A stretch of DNA of 64,000 nucleotides from Ochotona curzoniae (taxonomy: Eukaryota > Chordata > Mammalia > Lagomorpha > Ochotonidae). Position 1 is the stretch's first letter, and every line of letters begins with the position of its first letter. The stretch lies in assembly GCF_017591425.1 (NCBI RefSeq), contig NW_024466413.1:1550001-1614000 (forward strand), given 5' to 3'. The position numbers were made by a program, and so were the translations under genes. Shown here in pieces: positions 1 through 12,430 of this stretch. Below the pieces are notes generated by a model. The model saw only the letters and a program-made list of their open reading frames with translations. It ran no database searches and was not told the DNA's origin.

Positions 1-639
1 GCTGCGCCTACAATGTCCCGACACACGGGAAGAGTAGAATGTTAGAGCTGTGACTGCAGCTGAGGGACTGCATCATTGTGAAATAGAAGGGACGGTGAGT
101 GGGGAAGGCAGGGGGCAAAAAGAGGGAAATGAGGAAAGCTACAAATCTATAGAAGGAAAATAGAAAAAACTAAATAAGAGGAAGGAAGAGCAAACACATC
201 TTTCTCTCTGACTTACCATAGAAAAATAAGTAAGATGATATCTGAGTTTGTTTCATCGGCCATGTTAGTGTAACAATTAGTGACATTAAGTGCTATCTGT
301 AATGTGATATTGATATAATATTCATTACAATTTTGTTAACATTTGGGGATGTATGTATTGTTAACCACTCCTAACTATGATGTTGCATTATTTATGAATT
401 AGTTTAGTGTTTGCTGTACGTCTGTGGCATGAATATTACTTTCAGACTATAAAGTCTGTATAGATGTATATAGAATTTGGAAATGTTAACTGTGTTGATA
501 TTTAGCACAACCACAAAGATTGAAAATCCAAAGTTTGATCATTTTGACTGAAAACTCCATGCTGCCAAGAGGGAAGGCCCATCAAGAGACCTGCTCTCCT
601 ATGGAAACCCCTGGCTTCTGTACCCGCTTTAGGTTCATG
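1..639. other. Unassigned AT-rich DNA
   Basis: No open frame, RNA gene or confident repeat is seen here. The last 80 bases may be the decayed head of the SINE that follows. Confidence 0.5.
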
Positions 640-872
640 ACTTAGTTTTTCACTTGTGCAGCCCTTGAAAGGCAGCAGGGGACGGCTCCAGTCCTCGGCA
701 TTCTGCCCCTAGATGAGATAGCCAGGTTGAGTTTCAAGCTCCTTTCTTCGACCTGACTTGACTTAAGCTTTTGTGGCTATTTGAGGGGTGACCCACTAGA
801 TGGGGGCTGGCTTGTTCATTTTCTCTTTTGCATCTCTTCACCGCCGTAAACAAAAATTAAAACAAAACAAAT
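640..872 (+). repeat. Old C-SINE (lagomorph tRNA-derived SINE), 5' part unclear
   Basis: The body phrases 'ggcagcaggggacggctccagt', split here as ggcagcagggg and acggctccagt, then 'ggttgagtttcaagctcc' and 'atttgaggggtgacccactag' follow the order of older C-SINE subfamilies. An A-rich tail (aaacaaaaattaaaacaaaac) ends it. It is strongly diverged, so it is an old insertion; non-coding. Confidence 0.6.
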
Positions 873-999
873 CCCCGGACTAATCGGTGGAGGCTCATGT
901 TTGGAGGTAGCATTGTATAACCCTTCACATAAACATGTGTAAGTCATGGACTCAGTGGCCTTTTGTGTTTGTTCACGAGAAGCATTCTGCAGTTTTTAC

Positions 1000-1480
1000 A
1001 CATATACACGTTTTCCCCACGCTGTAGGCTCCATTTCCGCCCTGACACATGCCATCTCTGATTAGCTTTGTCTGCGTTATACATAAGCGGAAGCAGAATT
1101 CCTTACTCCTTTGTGTGTGTCTTCATCTTCTGACCATAATGTGAACTTCATCCTCATTGTGTGTTGTGGTAAATCAGTCATCTTACCACATTCTACCGAG
1201 CAGATGTATGAGAATTTTACTTACCTCTTTAGGTTTGCATTGTTTGTACTCTGGAGTGCTGAGAAAAGTATCTCTATGGACACTTCCGGGCATGCCTTGC
1301 AGTGCACACATGCGTAAACCTCTGTTTGACTGTGTAGACATATGTCCTGGCTATTGCGACAGGCACTGCCAGAAATTTCCTGACATGGTTTGCAGTAGTT
1401 CTAGCACTGCATGAATGTTCCATTTACTATCTTACTATCCCAATACTCATTGCCTTAATTTTATACACTGTAGTGATTAG
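1000..1480 (-). mobile_element. Decayed L1 fragment (ORF2 3' region), antisense
   Basis: Read on the + strand, the segment follows the antisense of the mammalian L1 ORF2 end. The order is a cacatgccat-type stretch, then 'gtagacatatgtcctgg', then 'aggcactgccagaaatttcctgacatgg' (given only in part as aggcactgccagaaat), a region that in L1 encodes the carboxy end of ORF2p. It is heavily mutated with no long frame. The short + strand frames at 1111-1414 are chance readings. Confidence 0.55.
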
Positions 1481-2430
1481 AAAATTATGTAACACTAAAG
1501 TTTTAATTTGAGCATCTATAACTAATGTTGTTCATAATATTTTTATGTGAAACTTACAATCCATTTTAATATTCTTCTACATTTCACATCAGTTACGTTT
1601 GAGTAGGATTTTTTCATCATAGATTTGAGTAAGTTTGATACTGTCTGGCGTGTGACCTATGTAGGGCATTGTACATTAGCTATGCTTTGTCCTTCATCTC
1701 TTTAATGGCTTACTGTAATGAAGACCAGCTGGATTTTATGGTTATAACTTATTATGTGCTAGTTGAGAACTATTTATCTTATCTCACTGTAATGGAGTTA
1801 GTTAATTATGGGAATACATCCAACAGGATAACTGGGACAGCAGAGGCCTGTGGGATCCTTTGAGAAGAGGCTCTGGGCAAGAGGAGGCAGAAGGCCTTCC
1901 ACCCAGAGTGCACTGTTGGCCCCCAGTGAGTCCTTGATGTTTGTGCTCTGTCTAGTCAACCAAGGACAGACAATACTCTTTATCTACTCCCTGTTTCAAT
2001 AGTGATTTGTCCAAGTCATCTTGCTAGCCTTCCTGAACTCCTTGCTCTCAGACATGACCTAATTCTGAGCTTTATTTGAACTATTATTTTACTAAGTGTA
2101 TGAGAACTGTAACCCTGGAAATGAACTTTGTCAGTTGCCCCGGAGAGCACTGTCCCTGCATTTCTGCTCCCCAGGAATCTGCAAGGAAACTTGCGGGTAA
2201 CTGTTTTCCCCTAACAGTATTTGTATTTTAACTTTCACAGAGAATTTTAAGTTTATCTAGAATTAGCATATGAAAAAGTGAGATTGAAATCAAATGCATT
2301 TTCTTTTGGGGTATAAACTGAGAGCATAACTTATTGAGCAATATCGTATTTTTGTTTTATAGAACTGTTGTTTTCTTACATCAGGTAAGGTTGCCTCTGA
2401 AATCTATCCTGATCTGTAGTTTATATTTGT
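1481..2430. other. Unassigned AT-rich DNA
   Basis: No supported gene or repeat. It may contain more of the flanking decayed L1 copies, but I cannot align it with confidence. Confidence 0.4.
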
Positions 2431-3050
2431 CCTCACAGCAGTGTCCTAAGTATTGTAGCTTTGTCTGGTGATAAGTCTGCAACCTGGTTCTTCTGTAAGC
2501 ACACCTGGGTGTTTATTGTTTCCTTGTATTTCCATATGCATTTTCAAATCACCTTGTCAATTCACATAAAATAAAGCTAGGAATTTGAATCAAATGACCT
2601 TAATAGATGGTTCAGTTTGGGTGAAATTGGCATATTTTGACTAGTGGTACTTCTAATCCACTATTAGGATGTTGTCATCTTTTCATTTGGGTTTTATTTT
2701 TTCTCCTTTATGGTTTTGTATTATTATGATTTTAAGTCCTGTGCTTTTAAATTAGTTTTGTTGAGAAGTATCTGAATCTAATGCTATTTCAAGTGGCATT
2801 TAAAAATGTACAATGCTATAACTTTAATGGAATGTACAAAGGGAATTCATTTTTGTATATTAATAGGCAATTTTACTGAATGTATTTCTTTTATTAATTC
2901 TAAAGGGCTATCGATTAACATTGTTGTTTTCTACTTTTGCAGTTATATCATGTACAAATAATGACTTCTTTCTTTGCTTTTCCCATTATTTTTAGATCTT
3001 TAATATATTCAATATATTTTATATCCTTTTTTCTTTTCATCCTGTATATG
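2431..3050 (-). mobile_element. L1 ORF2 (reverse transcriptase region) fragment, antisense, decayed
   Basis: The + strand reads as antisense L1 ORF2. Successive landmarks are 'attgtagctttgtctgg', 'caacctggttcttct', 'tgtatttccatatgcattt', 'cttgtcaattcacataa', 'gtgaaattggcat' and 'atttttgtatattaatagg', in the order expected through the reverse transcriptase and downstream part of ORF2. Many stops and indels make it non-functional. Only the middle of the element is present. Confidence 0.7.
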
Positions 3051-3061
3051 AGGGATGATTC

Positions 3062-3400
3062 AAAAATTCAATGGAAAAAGGTAATCAAATTGCCTGCTTT
3101 GGGTACTGCTCTTTAAGGTTCCCATGCATTGTGGTGGAGTTCCTAGGTGTGAGTCCAGGCTCTGGCTGTGGATCCCAGCTTGCCACCTCTGTGGACCTTG
3201 GCCACGATGGCTCAGCTACCTGGGTTCCTGTTATGCTGGTGGGCAACCTTGGCTGCTTGGAGCTGTCAATTTTGGCCAGGGCCTGGCCGTGGCCCTGGAC
3301 ACTGCGGCTGACACTGGGGGTATGAATAAGCAGACAGGAGTGCCCTCATCTGACTGCCTCTCAAGTACATACACACATACATAAAACATGCTTAATTTAT
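3062..3400 (+). repeat. Old diverged C-SINE
   Basis: The order 'gagtccaggctctggctg', 'gatggctcagctacctgg' and 'cctgttatgctggtggg' matches older C-SINE bodies, and the 3' end is 'catacacacatacataaaac'. The small overlapping frames (3071-3384) are by-products. The 20 bases before it (around 3052-3075) resemble the core of the inverted-repeat element at 39.2 kb. Confidence 0.5.
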
Positions 3401-4904
3401 TTGTATGAGCTTATGTGTAAACTTATTTTGTTCAAACATAGCTTCAAATCCTGTTTTCATAACACGTTTTTTGTAAACCTTTTGAAAAATCTTCATATCT
3501 TATTTAAATATTTTTTGTTTTCATTTTTTTAACAGACTTCTTTGTACATACTATTTATTAGGAAAGTTCATTTCTAGGCTAATTTACTGAACTATTTTTT
3601 TTTATTGTGAAGAGCTACTGACACCGCTAAAAACTAGCTTTTCTCCATCAACTCTGATCATTACGTAATGCTTGGACTTTATTAAAATTGTAGTAACACT
3701 GGTTCTGGACATGGCTATTCTTCTCTTGAGAGCGTTATTTTCCTTGCCTCTGCTCTGCAGGGGTGGGCAGTAGCATCGCAGTCCACCCAGGGATTGAACA
3801 AGCTTTACACTGCTGCAGTCTTCGCTAGGTTTGACCGTCCTCCGACACTTCCGCATTTTATACCATCAGAAGAGCTAATTCAGCATGGGAGATGTTTATT
3901 AGTGTTCCTCCGTTGTTTTCCTAATATTGTGATACTTAAAAAAACACTATTGTGGTTCTCAGCTGAATTCTCCTTCTTTGATTTTTACATGTTTTAGGCT
4001 CTTGGATTTGGTTGGCAAAGGATTCTTCAGTAAACTGAGTGGTTTTGGGGTTGATTCTTTTATTCCTCTTCATTTCAGGCACCTGATCTTAAAGTTAGAA
4101 GCTTTGATGTTTTTCCTCCAGCTCAGCGACATTATCTAGCGTATCATAGTTTCTCTCAGCCTTTCACGATCCATCGCCTGTTAGTGCCTCAGTTTTCTGA
4201 CTAAGAATGAGAATGGACAGGTGTCTCAGCAGAAAAGCAGCACGAGGCTGTTGGGCCAGGCTGGGTGAGGTTCCGTATTGGTTCGTGCTTTGACAGCCGG
4301 CCCTTCCGGTCCTACTTGCGAACATCTCTCTAGTGAAGCACGCAACATCTGTCTATATTCTTGCTGTAGTTGCTCTGTTTTATACTCACGTATGAGAGGG
4401 ACACGATTTCGCTGTAACTTCCCAGAGAACGAAGTTCGTTAATCCTTGGTACTCGATAGAGTGCTCAGCGTACGGCAGATGTAAATCATTCGTTGCTTCT
4501 TAATGCGTTCAGTAAATGCATGGGCTGAGCAAAGTAAGCAGTAAGGCACCAGCAAAGAGAGCGTGTGTTCAAAGTAGAATTATGGCAGAGGAGCTAACGG
4601 ACAATTCTACCAGAAGATATGGGATAATCAAAAAGTAATAAGGGAAGATATATACATTGAATCTTAAAAGATAAATGAGTGTCCTCATTAGACTATGTGT
4701 TAAAAAAAAACAACTCTGCAGAAGATATACAGTGTGAAAAAATCCAAAGGCTTAATATGGCCCTTTGCCTTAAAGAAATTCTAGGTAATATGATCTGATT
4801 TTATGTTCCATGGTGAGTTGTTCAGTTGCCTACTTGATAATTATATCAAGGGGGTGACAGATTCAAATTTATATGCATGGAATAATACTGAGAAGGAATA
4901 CATC
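3401..4904. other. Unassigned DNA with MIR-like scraps
   Basis: No gene supported. The bases near 4185-4215 (cctcagttttctgactaagaatgag) and 4455-4520 resemble parts of a MIR, too decayed for a separate call. The rest is unassigned. Confidence 0.35.
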
Positions 4905-4919
4905 AAATTGTCAACAGTA

Positions 4920-5240
4920 GGGCCCGGCGCAGTAGCCTAGTGATTAAAGTCCTCACCTTGACTGCTTCAGGATCTCATATGGGTGCCAGTTCGAATCTTG
5001 GCATTTCCACTTCCCATCCAGCTCCCTGCAAGTGGCCAGGAAGAGCAACTGAGAATGATCCCAATGCCTTGGGACCTGCACCCGTGTGGGAGATTGAGAA
5101 CAGGCCCTGCACTACTGGGTTCAGAACATCTCAGCTCCGGCCATTGCGGCTGCTTGGGAAGTAAATCAATAAATGAAAGATCTTCCTCTCTGTGTCTCAG
5201 ATATATATCTGGCTTTGCAATAAAAATAAATAAATCTTTA
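4920..5240 (+). repeat. Full-length young C-SINE with target duplication
   Basis: The tRNA-derived head starts at ggcccggcgcag, with a box-B-like 'gttcgaatc' near 4989, followed by the conserved body (ccagctccctgcaagtggcc) and the tail 'aataaataaatcttt'. The flanking 15-mers at 4905-4919 (aaattgtcaacagta) and 5241-5255 (aaaatgtcagcaata) agree at 12 of 15 positions and are the target-site duplication. A Pol III-transcribed, L1-mobilised element; the overlapping short frames are not genes. Confidence 0.92.
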
Positions 5241-5255
5241 AAAATGTCAGCAATA

Positions 5256-6068
5256 TTTACCAATCCGGCTGGGTTGTTTCTGTATTTATAAACATTCAGA
5301 ATTTCCTCAATAAGTACACGGAGCTCTTCTGATTAGGCAGATGCAGATTCTGAAGGAGGGTGTGTGAGTCCTCTTAGTGCATACCAAACACGCATTCCAC
5401 TCCGTCGTATGACGCTCCTATGAACTCACATTGTGTGTCCTTCACCTTTCCAAAGAAACAAGAGACACTCCAGCACAGCCGTTTCTCTTTTACCAAGGTG
5501 TTTATGAACAATCACTCAGGCTCTCTTCCCATGATCGCTTTGCCTAGATTCAATCCATTGAAGTTGGTCATTTACGAAGACTACAGAGTAAGACTTCTCA
5601 AATGGCACTGACTGAATATTCCGGAAGTTACTGGCAAATCTCTTGACCATATTGATGCAATCGATTTCACCTTTATTTTAATAAACACTGAACGAGTGTT
5701 TTTGCTTTTCTTTAAAAAGCTAATTGCACTAAAGGAAATGGAGAAGACTTTCATTCCAGAAATATTTCATATCTAGAATAGCAGGTGAGATATTTCGCAT
5801 TGATCTGCATGTTTTACTTCTAAGGAAGTATCTTCCAACATTTTTTTCATGCTTGTCTGCCTAACAAATCTTTTCAGGCATTTTTTTCCTTGTGCCACAA
5901 AACACCCAAGCCTCAGATAACAGTTAGTGGTTGCTTAGCATCAGGAGTGTGTGGATATTGGACAATTTGGTCTCGGAAAATACCCAGGAAGGAAAATTCT
6001 GAGCAGGAAGCATTCATTGACCAGTAAACTGGAGATGTTCCTGGATGTGATTTCACCTGGAAAATACT
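5256..6068. other. Unassigned DNA
   Basis: Moderately AT-rich with no supported gene, repeat or RNA. Confidence 0.45.
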
Positions 6069-6290
6069 TTTTTTTTTTTTTAAGATTACTCATCAGAAAA
6101 GCAGAGTGCAGAGAGATGGAGATGCATAGCAAGGTTCTTTGGTTTGTTGGATCACGTCCCAAATGGCTTCAATGATCAGTGCTGGTCCACATTGAATTCA
6201 CATTGAATGGAGCCTGGGACTCCATTGGAATCTCCCCTTGGGTGGTGCACACTAAGTGCTTAAGCTGCCTTCTACTGTTTTCTAAGGAGT
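6069..6290 (-). repeat. Diverged C-SINE, antisense
   Basis: A T-run followed by 'taagattactcatcagaaaagcagagtgcagagagatgg', of which taagattactcatcag is the tail-proximal part, is typical of the antisense 3' half. The 5' half (tccccttgggtggtgcacac) is badly decayed. Confidence 0.55.
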
Positions 6291-7229
6291 ATTATGAGGG
6301 AACTTGATCAGAAGCAGAACAGCCAGGTCTCTGACTGACTCTCACACGAGCATCTGCTTTGCCGCAGTGGCTGACTTCTGTGTGTGGTCTCATGGCTAAT
6401 GTAGCCAAAGAAAATCCTCACACGTCATCTTATCCCCTTGATGGAGTGAAGAGATTGTAGAGAAGTCCAAGAAGCAACCAGAGTGCTTGCACTGTTCTCT
6501 GCAGTTGGCCTGGGCTGCTGCTGGAAACCCTGTGCTTTCTGTCTTCTGGCTATTAAGACACTTTGTCTTTCAGTCACATCTCCAGGCTCTGAGAGTCCTG
6601 CCTTTGTTGCAACATTCACAGCTTCATTGTTATAAGTATGATGCAAACATTCCCCTGGACGTATGGAAAATTGCTCATGCAGTTTTATTTTCACCTATCT
6701 CTTCTTGTATTGCTATTACATAGAAGTTGTGTTTACCTTTGAGACATGGACTTTGAGACTGAGCATTCACTTAGCAGTTGCAGATAGTAGAATTCCCTGT
6801 TGCGAATGGAGCAGCAGCGTGTGTAACAGAATGCATTTTATCTCTGATTCCTTAGAGAGATTATAGAAGCAAGCACTAGACTGCATCTGCTGGGAAGAAT
6901 TCCAAAGCCAGCTGCAGGCCATCCAGTCAGGGAACTGGGGAGTCTAGAAGCCTCGCCTCATCTTTGAGATGCAGAATTGCACTTCTCTGTCCACAACCCT
7001 TGCAGGTACAAGCATGTTTGTAGTCTACTACATTTCCCAAATAACAATTCCAAATCAAGCCACAAAGAGATGTTAGTGTTTCTGATTGGTAGATTCTGAA
7101 TCGTAATCAGAACATCTGGGAAGTGAGGATTCCAAGGCTTTCATTCTTTTATTATTTACTGTATTTACAGAAAAGCTGATATAAACAGAAATTTTTTAAT
7201 CTATTTGCTACATGTAAGGGAAAACCTAT
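6291..7229. other. Unassigned DNA
   Basis: Short open frames at 6425-6866 overlap on both strands and show no domain or splice-bounded exon. Nothing further is recognised. Confidence 0.4.
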
Positions 7230-7600
7230 AGAATTTTTACTTGTGTGACAGCCTTATTTTATTCATCATCATGTCCTCCAGTTCCAATCATTTTTGCTGC
7301 AAATAATAGAATGTCATAACTTTTATATAGCTGAAATTCTTTCATTATATTTGCACATATGTACATTTATCATGTCTGTCTCTTTCTGCACACACACACA
7401 AACCACGTTTTATTTATTCATTCCTTTGATGACGGATGGCTTGGTTGAATCTCTGTCTAGGCTATTATGGACATTGTGTTCGAACAATGGTGGGGTAAAT
7501 ATCTTTTTGATGCAATGAGACTCTGTGTTTACAATTTTGCAAACCAGATGTACACTGGGATTTGTAATAAGTAATTCTGTCCATTGTGTCTTTTTATTCC
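7230..7600 (-). mobile_element. L1 3' region fragment, antisense
   Basis: The + strand shows the antisense L1 order. It runs from 'tcctccagttccaatcatttt' (tcctccagttccaatca) through 'ttgctgcaaataatag', a 'ttatatttgcacatatgtac' stretch and 'tttattcattcctttgatgacgg' (ttattcattcctttgatg) to 'gattcctatgaac'-like decay. A short (CA)n at 7389-7401 lies inside. Non-functional. Confidence 0.65.
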
Positions 7601-10389
7601 TATGAACAAACTTGGCTTTTGTTTTTGACAAATATCTTGATCTCTCTTGAATTTTGCTACTTTGTGTGCTCAACTATATCTCAATTCTGCACTGCCTATC
7701 TCTCAGAGATGTTTTTGTCAGAATAGACGCTAAATCATAGAGCAGGTTGAATAGAGTGATCATACCTGCCAGATCCTGCATTAATAGGCATCCGAGAATG
7801 TGTGACCAAATGTGCCATACTTCTCTACCAAAGAAAAGAGAATTGCATGCTACCTTGTGAGTGATGATGTGAAAGATATAGCCAAACATTTATTCATTGC
7901 ATACCATGTACCAGGAGCTTCCATAGATGATTTCATTGTTCCAGTTTCTTTCAAAAGTAATAACAACGGAGGTTAGAAGCAAACGTTTTTAAATAAAGAT
8001 AATTTTGTTGAATGCCATAACAAGATGGGGTTAATCACAAGGCAAACTTCATCGCTCTCCAAAAGAATGAGTCAGTCTATTGACTGCAGTTATTCAGAAT
8101 TCTATTGTGTGTGTAGGTGTGTGGAAGATGAGTCATGACTCTCAAAATTCAAAAACAAACACAATCTTTATAGATTTCTGGAGAGCTTTTTAATCTCATC
8201 CGTTGCTATGTAAAAAAGGAGACTAAATTTTGTGTGCAGCATAGAGATCAAGGTGAGAAATCATGCTTGGGACATCAAGTATCATAGCATCGAGGTGATG
8301 AATGATTAAATAGATGCAAAAACATGATTCTCAATTGACACTGAAAGAATGGTTTGGCAGAGCCTCAAATCTTGACAACTGCATTTTCAAAATGCCACTT
8401 TATTCCTTATCTGGTTCTATTCCTTTTCCATCTCAAAATAAAACCATCAGAAGATGGAACTTGAACAAAACGAATCGGCTTGGATTCTTAGCTTTGCATG
8501 TGTTGTTTCTAACTTTTCTGTGTGTGTAATGCCTGTTTCAAAGACATTGCATTGTCATGTTGCAAGCACACAGTGATCCAAGGAGGAAGGGGAAAGTTGT
8601 CCTTATATTGGCCTGGGTATCGGTCTATCAGTGGTTATTAATTACTTTGAAACTTCTGGGTATTTCTGCACTGTCACTTTCCCCACAAATACAGACTGCC
8701 ATATTCACACAGAGAAAAGTCTGTGGAATAATTAGGCTCTCCTAGCACATTTCTGGAATCAGTGATCTCAGTATGAGCTGTAGGAGAAGCTTTCAGAGTT
8801 TGCACTTTCCAACTCGAATTAAAGCTCATGCATAATGACTACCTCGGAGTCCATTGAACCCAATGTGGGAGTGCTGAGTGCTGGAGAACATCTGTCGCAA
8901 ACACATCAGCCTCCCCTCCTCCTCCAAAGCATCCAGGAGAGGCAGGGATATGAGTGCTGCTCCCGCCCGTCTGTGCGGAAAGGCATGGAGCAGCCTCCAC
9001 ACTTCCCCCTGTACTGCTTGAATATCTTGCTGTGGCTATGGCTTTTGCACTTGAAGTCTGTGGATGGACAGCAGGGAATGCCAGAGCCTAAATGAGTCTT
9101 TGCTAGATGCGTTCTCATTACTCCACTATCTGTGCATGTTAAAACTTCTAAGTATATACACTTATTACAGGTTTCAAATGTCACATAATAAAAATTTTAA
9201 AGGATAAAAAGAAAACAAGTAAATAATGTGTTCTCAACATTTTCATACTTGAGAGCTATTTGAGGAAAAAGCAAAAGAACTTTATTGAAAATATTGTGGC
9301 TTGAATCTAGTCGTATGCGCTCTGATGTCCTTTTGGCACCTGCTCTTGTCCCACAAAGGTCCACTGCTCCCAACTGAACCTGGTCTAGAATTAACTGAGA
9401 GTACAGCTTCACTTGAACTTGGACCTGGGATACAGCAGAAACACCCGTTTGTTTGGTGTTGATCAAGGTATAGCACACACACACACGCACACACTAGTTA
9501 AAAACAGGGAAAATGAACTTAAAACAAAGCACAGTATTCTAAGATGAAAAACTAACATCTGTTATTGCTTTTACTTCGATCGTATCTTTTTTAAAACGTG
9601 GAAACCGTTCCATCCCTTGGCGCATGTGAAGTCATACCCTATTATCAAATCTTACTAAAGTGTGAATAGAGTGTCTAAATCTTTGTAAGGGCCTTAGTTC
9701 TGCCTCTATGACACTCCCTCCAAAAAAGTATTGAATTGCCACTGGTTTATAGCAGCAAATGCAGTTTCCTCTGTTTTAAATTAAATCAAGAAGACAATTG
9801 GGAGGAGGTTTTTGACTCCTCACTAAACCGAAACCTTGCAGTTTCTGTTTTGTCCTTTAGAAGGAGCGGGTAGAGGGATACCGCGAAGCCATGTGGCTGG
9901 AGGCATCTCCCTACGTTACTTATTTGTAGGGCATGATGTTCAGATTTCACACAGTTTCAAGATTGCAGAGTGAAACTTCCTCAGCAAATATGCTACCAAG
10001 ACTGGGGATTCCTTATTCCAGTTTCTTCATAAAGCAGGCGCCATGCTGGAAATGGCATGGTGTTCTGTGGAGAAGAATCTTTGGTCTAAAGAACACTAGG
10101 ATCATTTGTTTAAGAAAAGAGAAAAAAATGTCTGGATTAAGGTTTTGGTTTCTGGTTTCTGTTTTTAAAACATATATGCAAATCAGATTAAGGCCCCAGG
10201 TACAGAAATCCCTGCCAGTCTCGCTGCACAGCACTGCAGCAGCAGCAATGAGGTTTGGTATGGGTGTGTTGCAAACACGACCATGGTGGCCGCCAACAGA
10301 AGGCATGAAGGTAGTTTTGGAGAGGAAGTTTCTATAGAAACTGCATACCAGGCCCCAGGCAACTTTTGCTTCCTGGCTGTGGGTGGGGC
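7601..10389. other. Unassigned DNA, about 2.8 kb
   Basis: No supported gene. Points seen are a weak L2/MIR-like phrase near 7885-7915 (ttcattgcataccatgtaccagg), a (CA)n run at 9474-9494, and overlapping open frames of 134 codons (+, 9933-10337) and 138 codons (-, 10013-10429). These have no domain and lie back to back on opposite strands, so I do not call them. Confidence 0.4.
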
Positions 10390-10580
10390 CACTGTCTCCT
10401 GCATGCACTCCCACCATGACATGAGCCATCTGTTGTCCTGACCAGAAGCAAAACCAATGGGGGTACCCAGCCTCTAATTCGTACCTCCAAAAAATGTGAG
10501 CTAAATGTACCCCATTTTTTAAAGTAACCTGTCTCTGGCATTTTGTTTTAGTGAAAGAAAGACAGCAGTGTATTCAACAC
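10390..10580 (+). mobile_element. 3' part of a MaLR-type LTR
   Basis: The phrases 'atgacatgagccatctg', 'aaatgtgagctaaatgtacc', 'aagtaacctgtctctggcat' and 'tttgttttagtgaaagaaag' follow the U5 end of ERVL-MaLR LTRs (MST/MLT1 style). The 5' part is missing or unrecognisable. Old solo-LTR remnant; promoter activity cannot be judged. Confidence 0.5.
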
Positions 10581-10779
10581 TCTGTTCTATAATTGTATAG
10601 TTATCCACTTTCCCACTGGCCAGCTTCTATAGGCGGGAGACTTACGTGTGCCAGTTGTGAACATGTGGGTTTTAAAACTAGACCAAAACAGATCCCAAGG
10701 CAAACTTAATCAATGTGGCCACTAGCTTGTCTAAGAGTTTTCCATTCTATTGCTATGTTTTTTCCATTAATTAAATAAC

Positions 10780-10885
10780 TACAACAATGGAGCCAGAATG
10801 AGAACATGTGCACAAAGTGCTTAGCAGAGTGTCTGACCCGTAAAAAGCAGCCAAACCATGGAGCAAATGTGTGCTATTTTTATTT
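10780..10885 (+). repeat. MIR SINE, 3' part
   Basis: The phrase 'cacaaagtgcttagcagagtgtctgacccg', seen as gtgcttagcagagtgtctg, matches the MIR 3' core (gtgcttagcacagtgcctgg). Ancient mammalian SINE remnant. Confidence 0.6.
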
Positions 10886-10934
10886 CTGGGACTAAAGTGC
10901 CTAGACATGAAGTAAAGAACATAAATAGCTAGCT

Positions 10935-11275
10935 TTTAAAGTTTTATTTTATTTATTTGAAAAACAGAGTTACAAAGAGAAAGGCAAAGAGAGGGGCAGG
11001 GATCTTCCACCTACTGGCTCACAATTCAGATGTCACAATGACAGTGGCTAGGTCAGTTCAAAGTCAGGATCCACAGATTTCACTCAGTTTCCCACAGGGG
11101 AGGCAGTGATCCAAGTACTGGGACCGTCATGGGCTGTTTTCTCAAGCATGTTGGCAGGGAGTTGAGTCTGAAGTGGAGCAGCCAGGGCATGAACGTGAGC
11201 CCTTATGGGATGCTGCCATTGCTGGTGGGGACTTCGTTCATGTACCACAATGTCAGCTACAACAAGTGTTCATTG
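10935..11275 (-). repeat. C-SINE, antisense, near full length
   Basis: It starts with 'attttatttatttgaaaaac', then 'aggcaaagagaggggcaggg', 'gatcttccacctactggctc' and 'gcccttatgggatgctgcc', which is the antisense order from tail to tRNA head. The older C-SINE type, moderately diverged. Confidence 0.8.
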
Positions 11276-12259
11276 ATTTTGAGTGCATATATGCAGGGAC
11301 TTTGAGTCAGTTGACCTGTTCAGTGGTCTCCGGCAGAGTCTCTTCCCTATAGAGTCGTTGTTTGCAGACACAGTTCCAGCTTCTTCGTAACACAGATATT
11401 ATGATAAGAACCATCTGTGGGTAAACGTTTCATGTGAAGTTGTGTAAGTGGGCTTGATAAATATCAGATAAGGGTGATTCTCTTTGGCTGTCAGTATTCC
11501 CATGGGCTGGTGTTCAAATAGAAAAAATACTCCTGAAAGACCATATGTGTTGGTGCATTTTCAAGGGATGCAGAAAACTTACTTGTAAATGCTTCTGAAA
11601 GGCCAGGACAGCACCTGCTATACTTCCTGGAGCTGTTGGGAATGCTGGTCCGAGGAGATCAGAAGTGTGAACCTTCATCCCATGAGCCAGTGTTTGCTGG
11701 AATTACCATATGCCCAGCCTCATCTCAGGCCCTTCCTTCCCCTAACAGTGCCCAGGGGCTGGCCCATGCTCCTGATTCAGGGGCTGCCCAGGGGCTGGCC
11801 CATGCCCACATGAGGTGGGCAATGATACATATCCCTTACTGTACACTGAGCTGTGCTCAGCAGTGAGTGTGTGATCTGAAACTCCGGATACATATTCTAG
11901 TGGAAATAATGTAATCAATGTGGGCCATTCTATTTCATAAAGCAATTTAATTAATACTTAATGATTCCATCTGAATCATAATGATGCCATTTTAATTCAT
12001 AACACAGCTGGACTCCATTTAGTCATAATCTGTGATCTGAGTCCTAGGAGCCAAATGAAAAAGGAAAAGCAAGAAGAAGAAAATGCCGGAAGACAGTTCC
12101 AATGCATTTTTTTGAAATAAAAATCCTATTTGAGGAAATTTTAAAATTGGCAAAATATATGCTTGAGATGCAACTACCTGAGAGATAGATGTCTGAGATA
12201 CTGTACATCTGAGATATTCTATACCTGAAAAATGATGCAATGGATGGGGACGAGCGTGG
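11276..12259. other. Unassigned DNA with a small direct repeat
   Basis: A perfect 21-bp direct repeat (tgcccaggggctggcccatg plus c) occurs at 11749-11769 and 11785-11805, 36 bp apart, inside a local GC-rich patch. The sequence 11900-12010 is AT-rich and rich in 'taatgat/aatcata' words. No gene supported. Confidence 0.5.
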
Positions 12260-12430
12260 GTTCTGGAGCTAAACATCAATGCGGATGGCTCCTGGTTCTG
12301 CTGATTACCTAAGTGAATTGGAACAAGTTACCTCTAAGCCAGAGTCTGCTGATTTTCAAAAACAGGAATCATATTACTTATACCCTGTTGTTTTTATGAG
12401 CCCGCTGAGAAATTATTTGTAAAGTTTGTG
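12260..12430 (+). repeat. MIR SINE
   Basis: The order 'ctcctggttctgctgattac', 'gaacaagttacctctaagcc' and 'tgattttcaaaaacaggaat' parallels the MIR consensus for 'ggctctgccacttac', 'caagttacttaacctc' and 'cctcatctgtaaaatgggg'. Confidence 0.6.

Noticed and set aside
4920..5000. tRNA-like box A/box B sequence
   Set aside because: This is the tRNA-derived head of a C-SINE, repeated in many places; not a tRNA gene.
9933..10429. Opposed 134- and 138-codon frames
   Set aside because: Overlap each other on opposite strands and partly cover an LTR remnant; no domain or splice structure.
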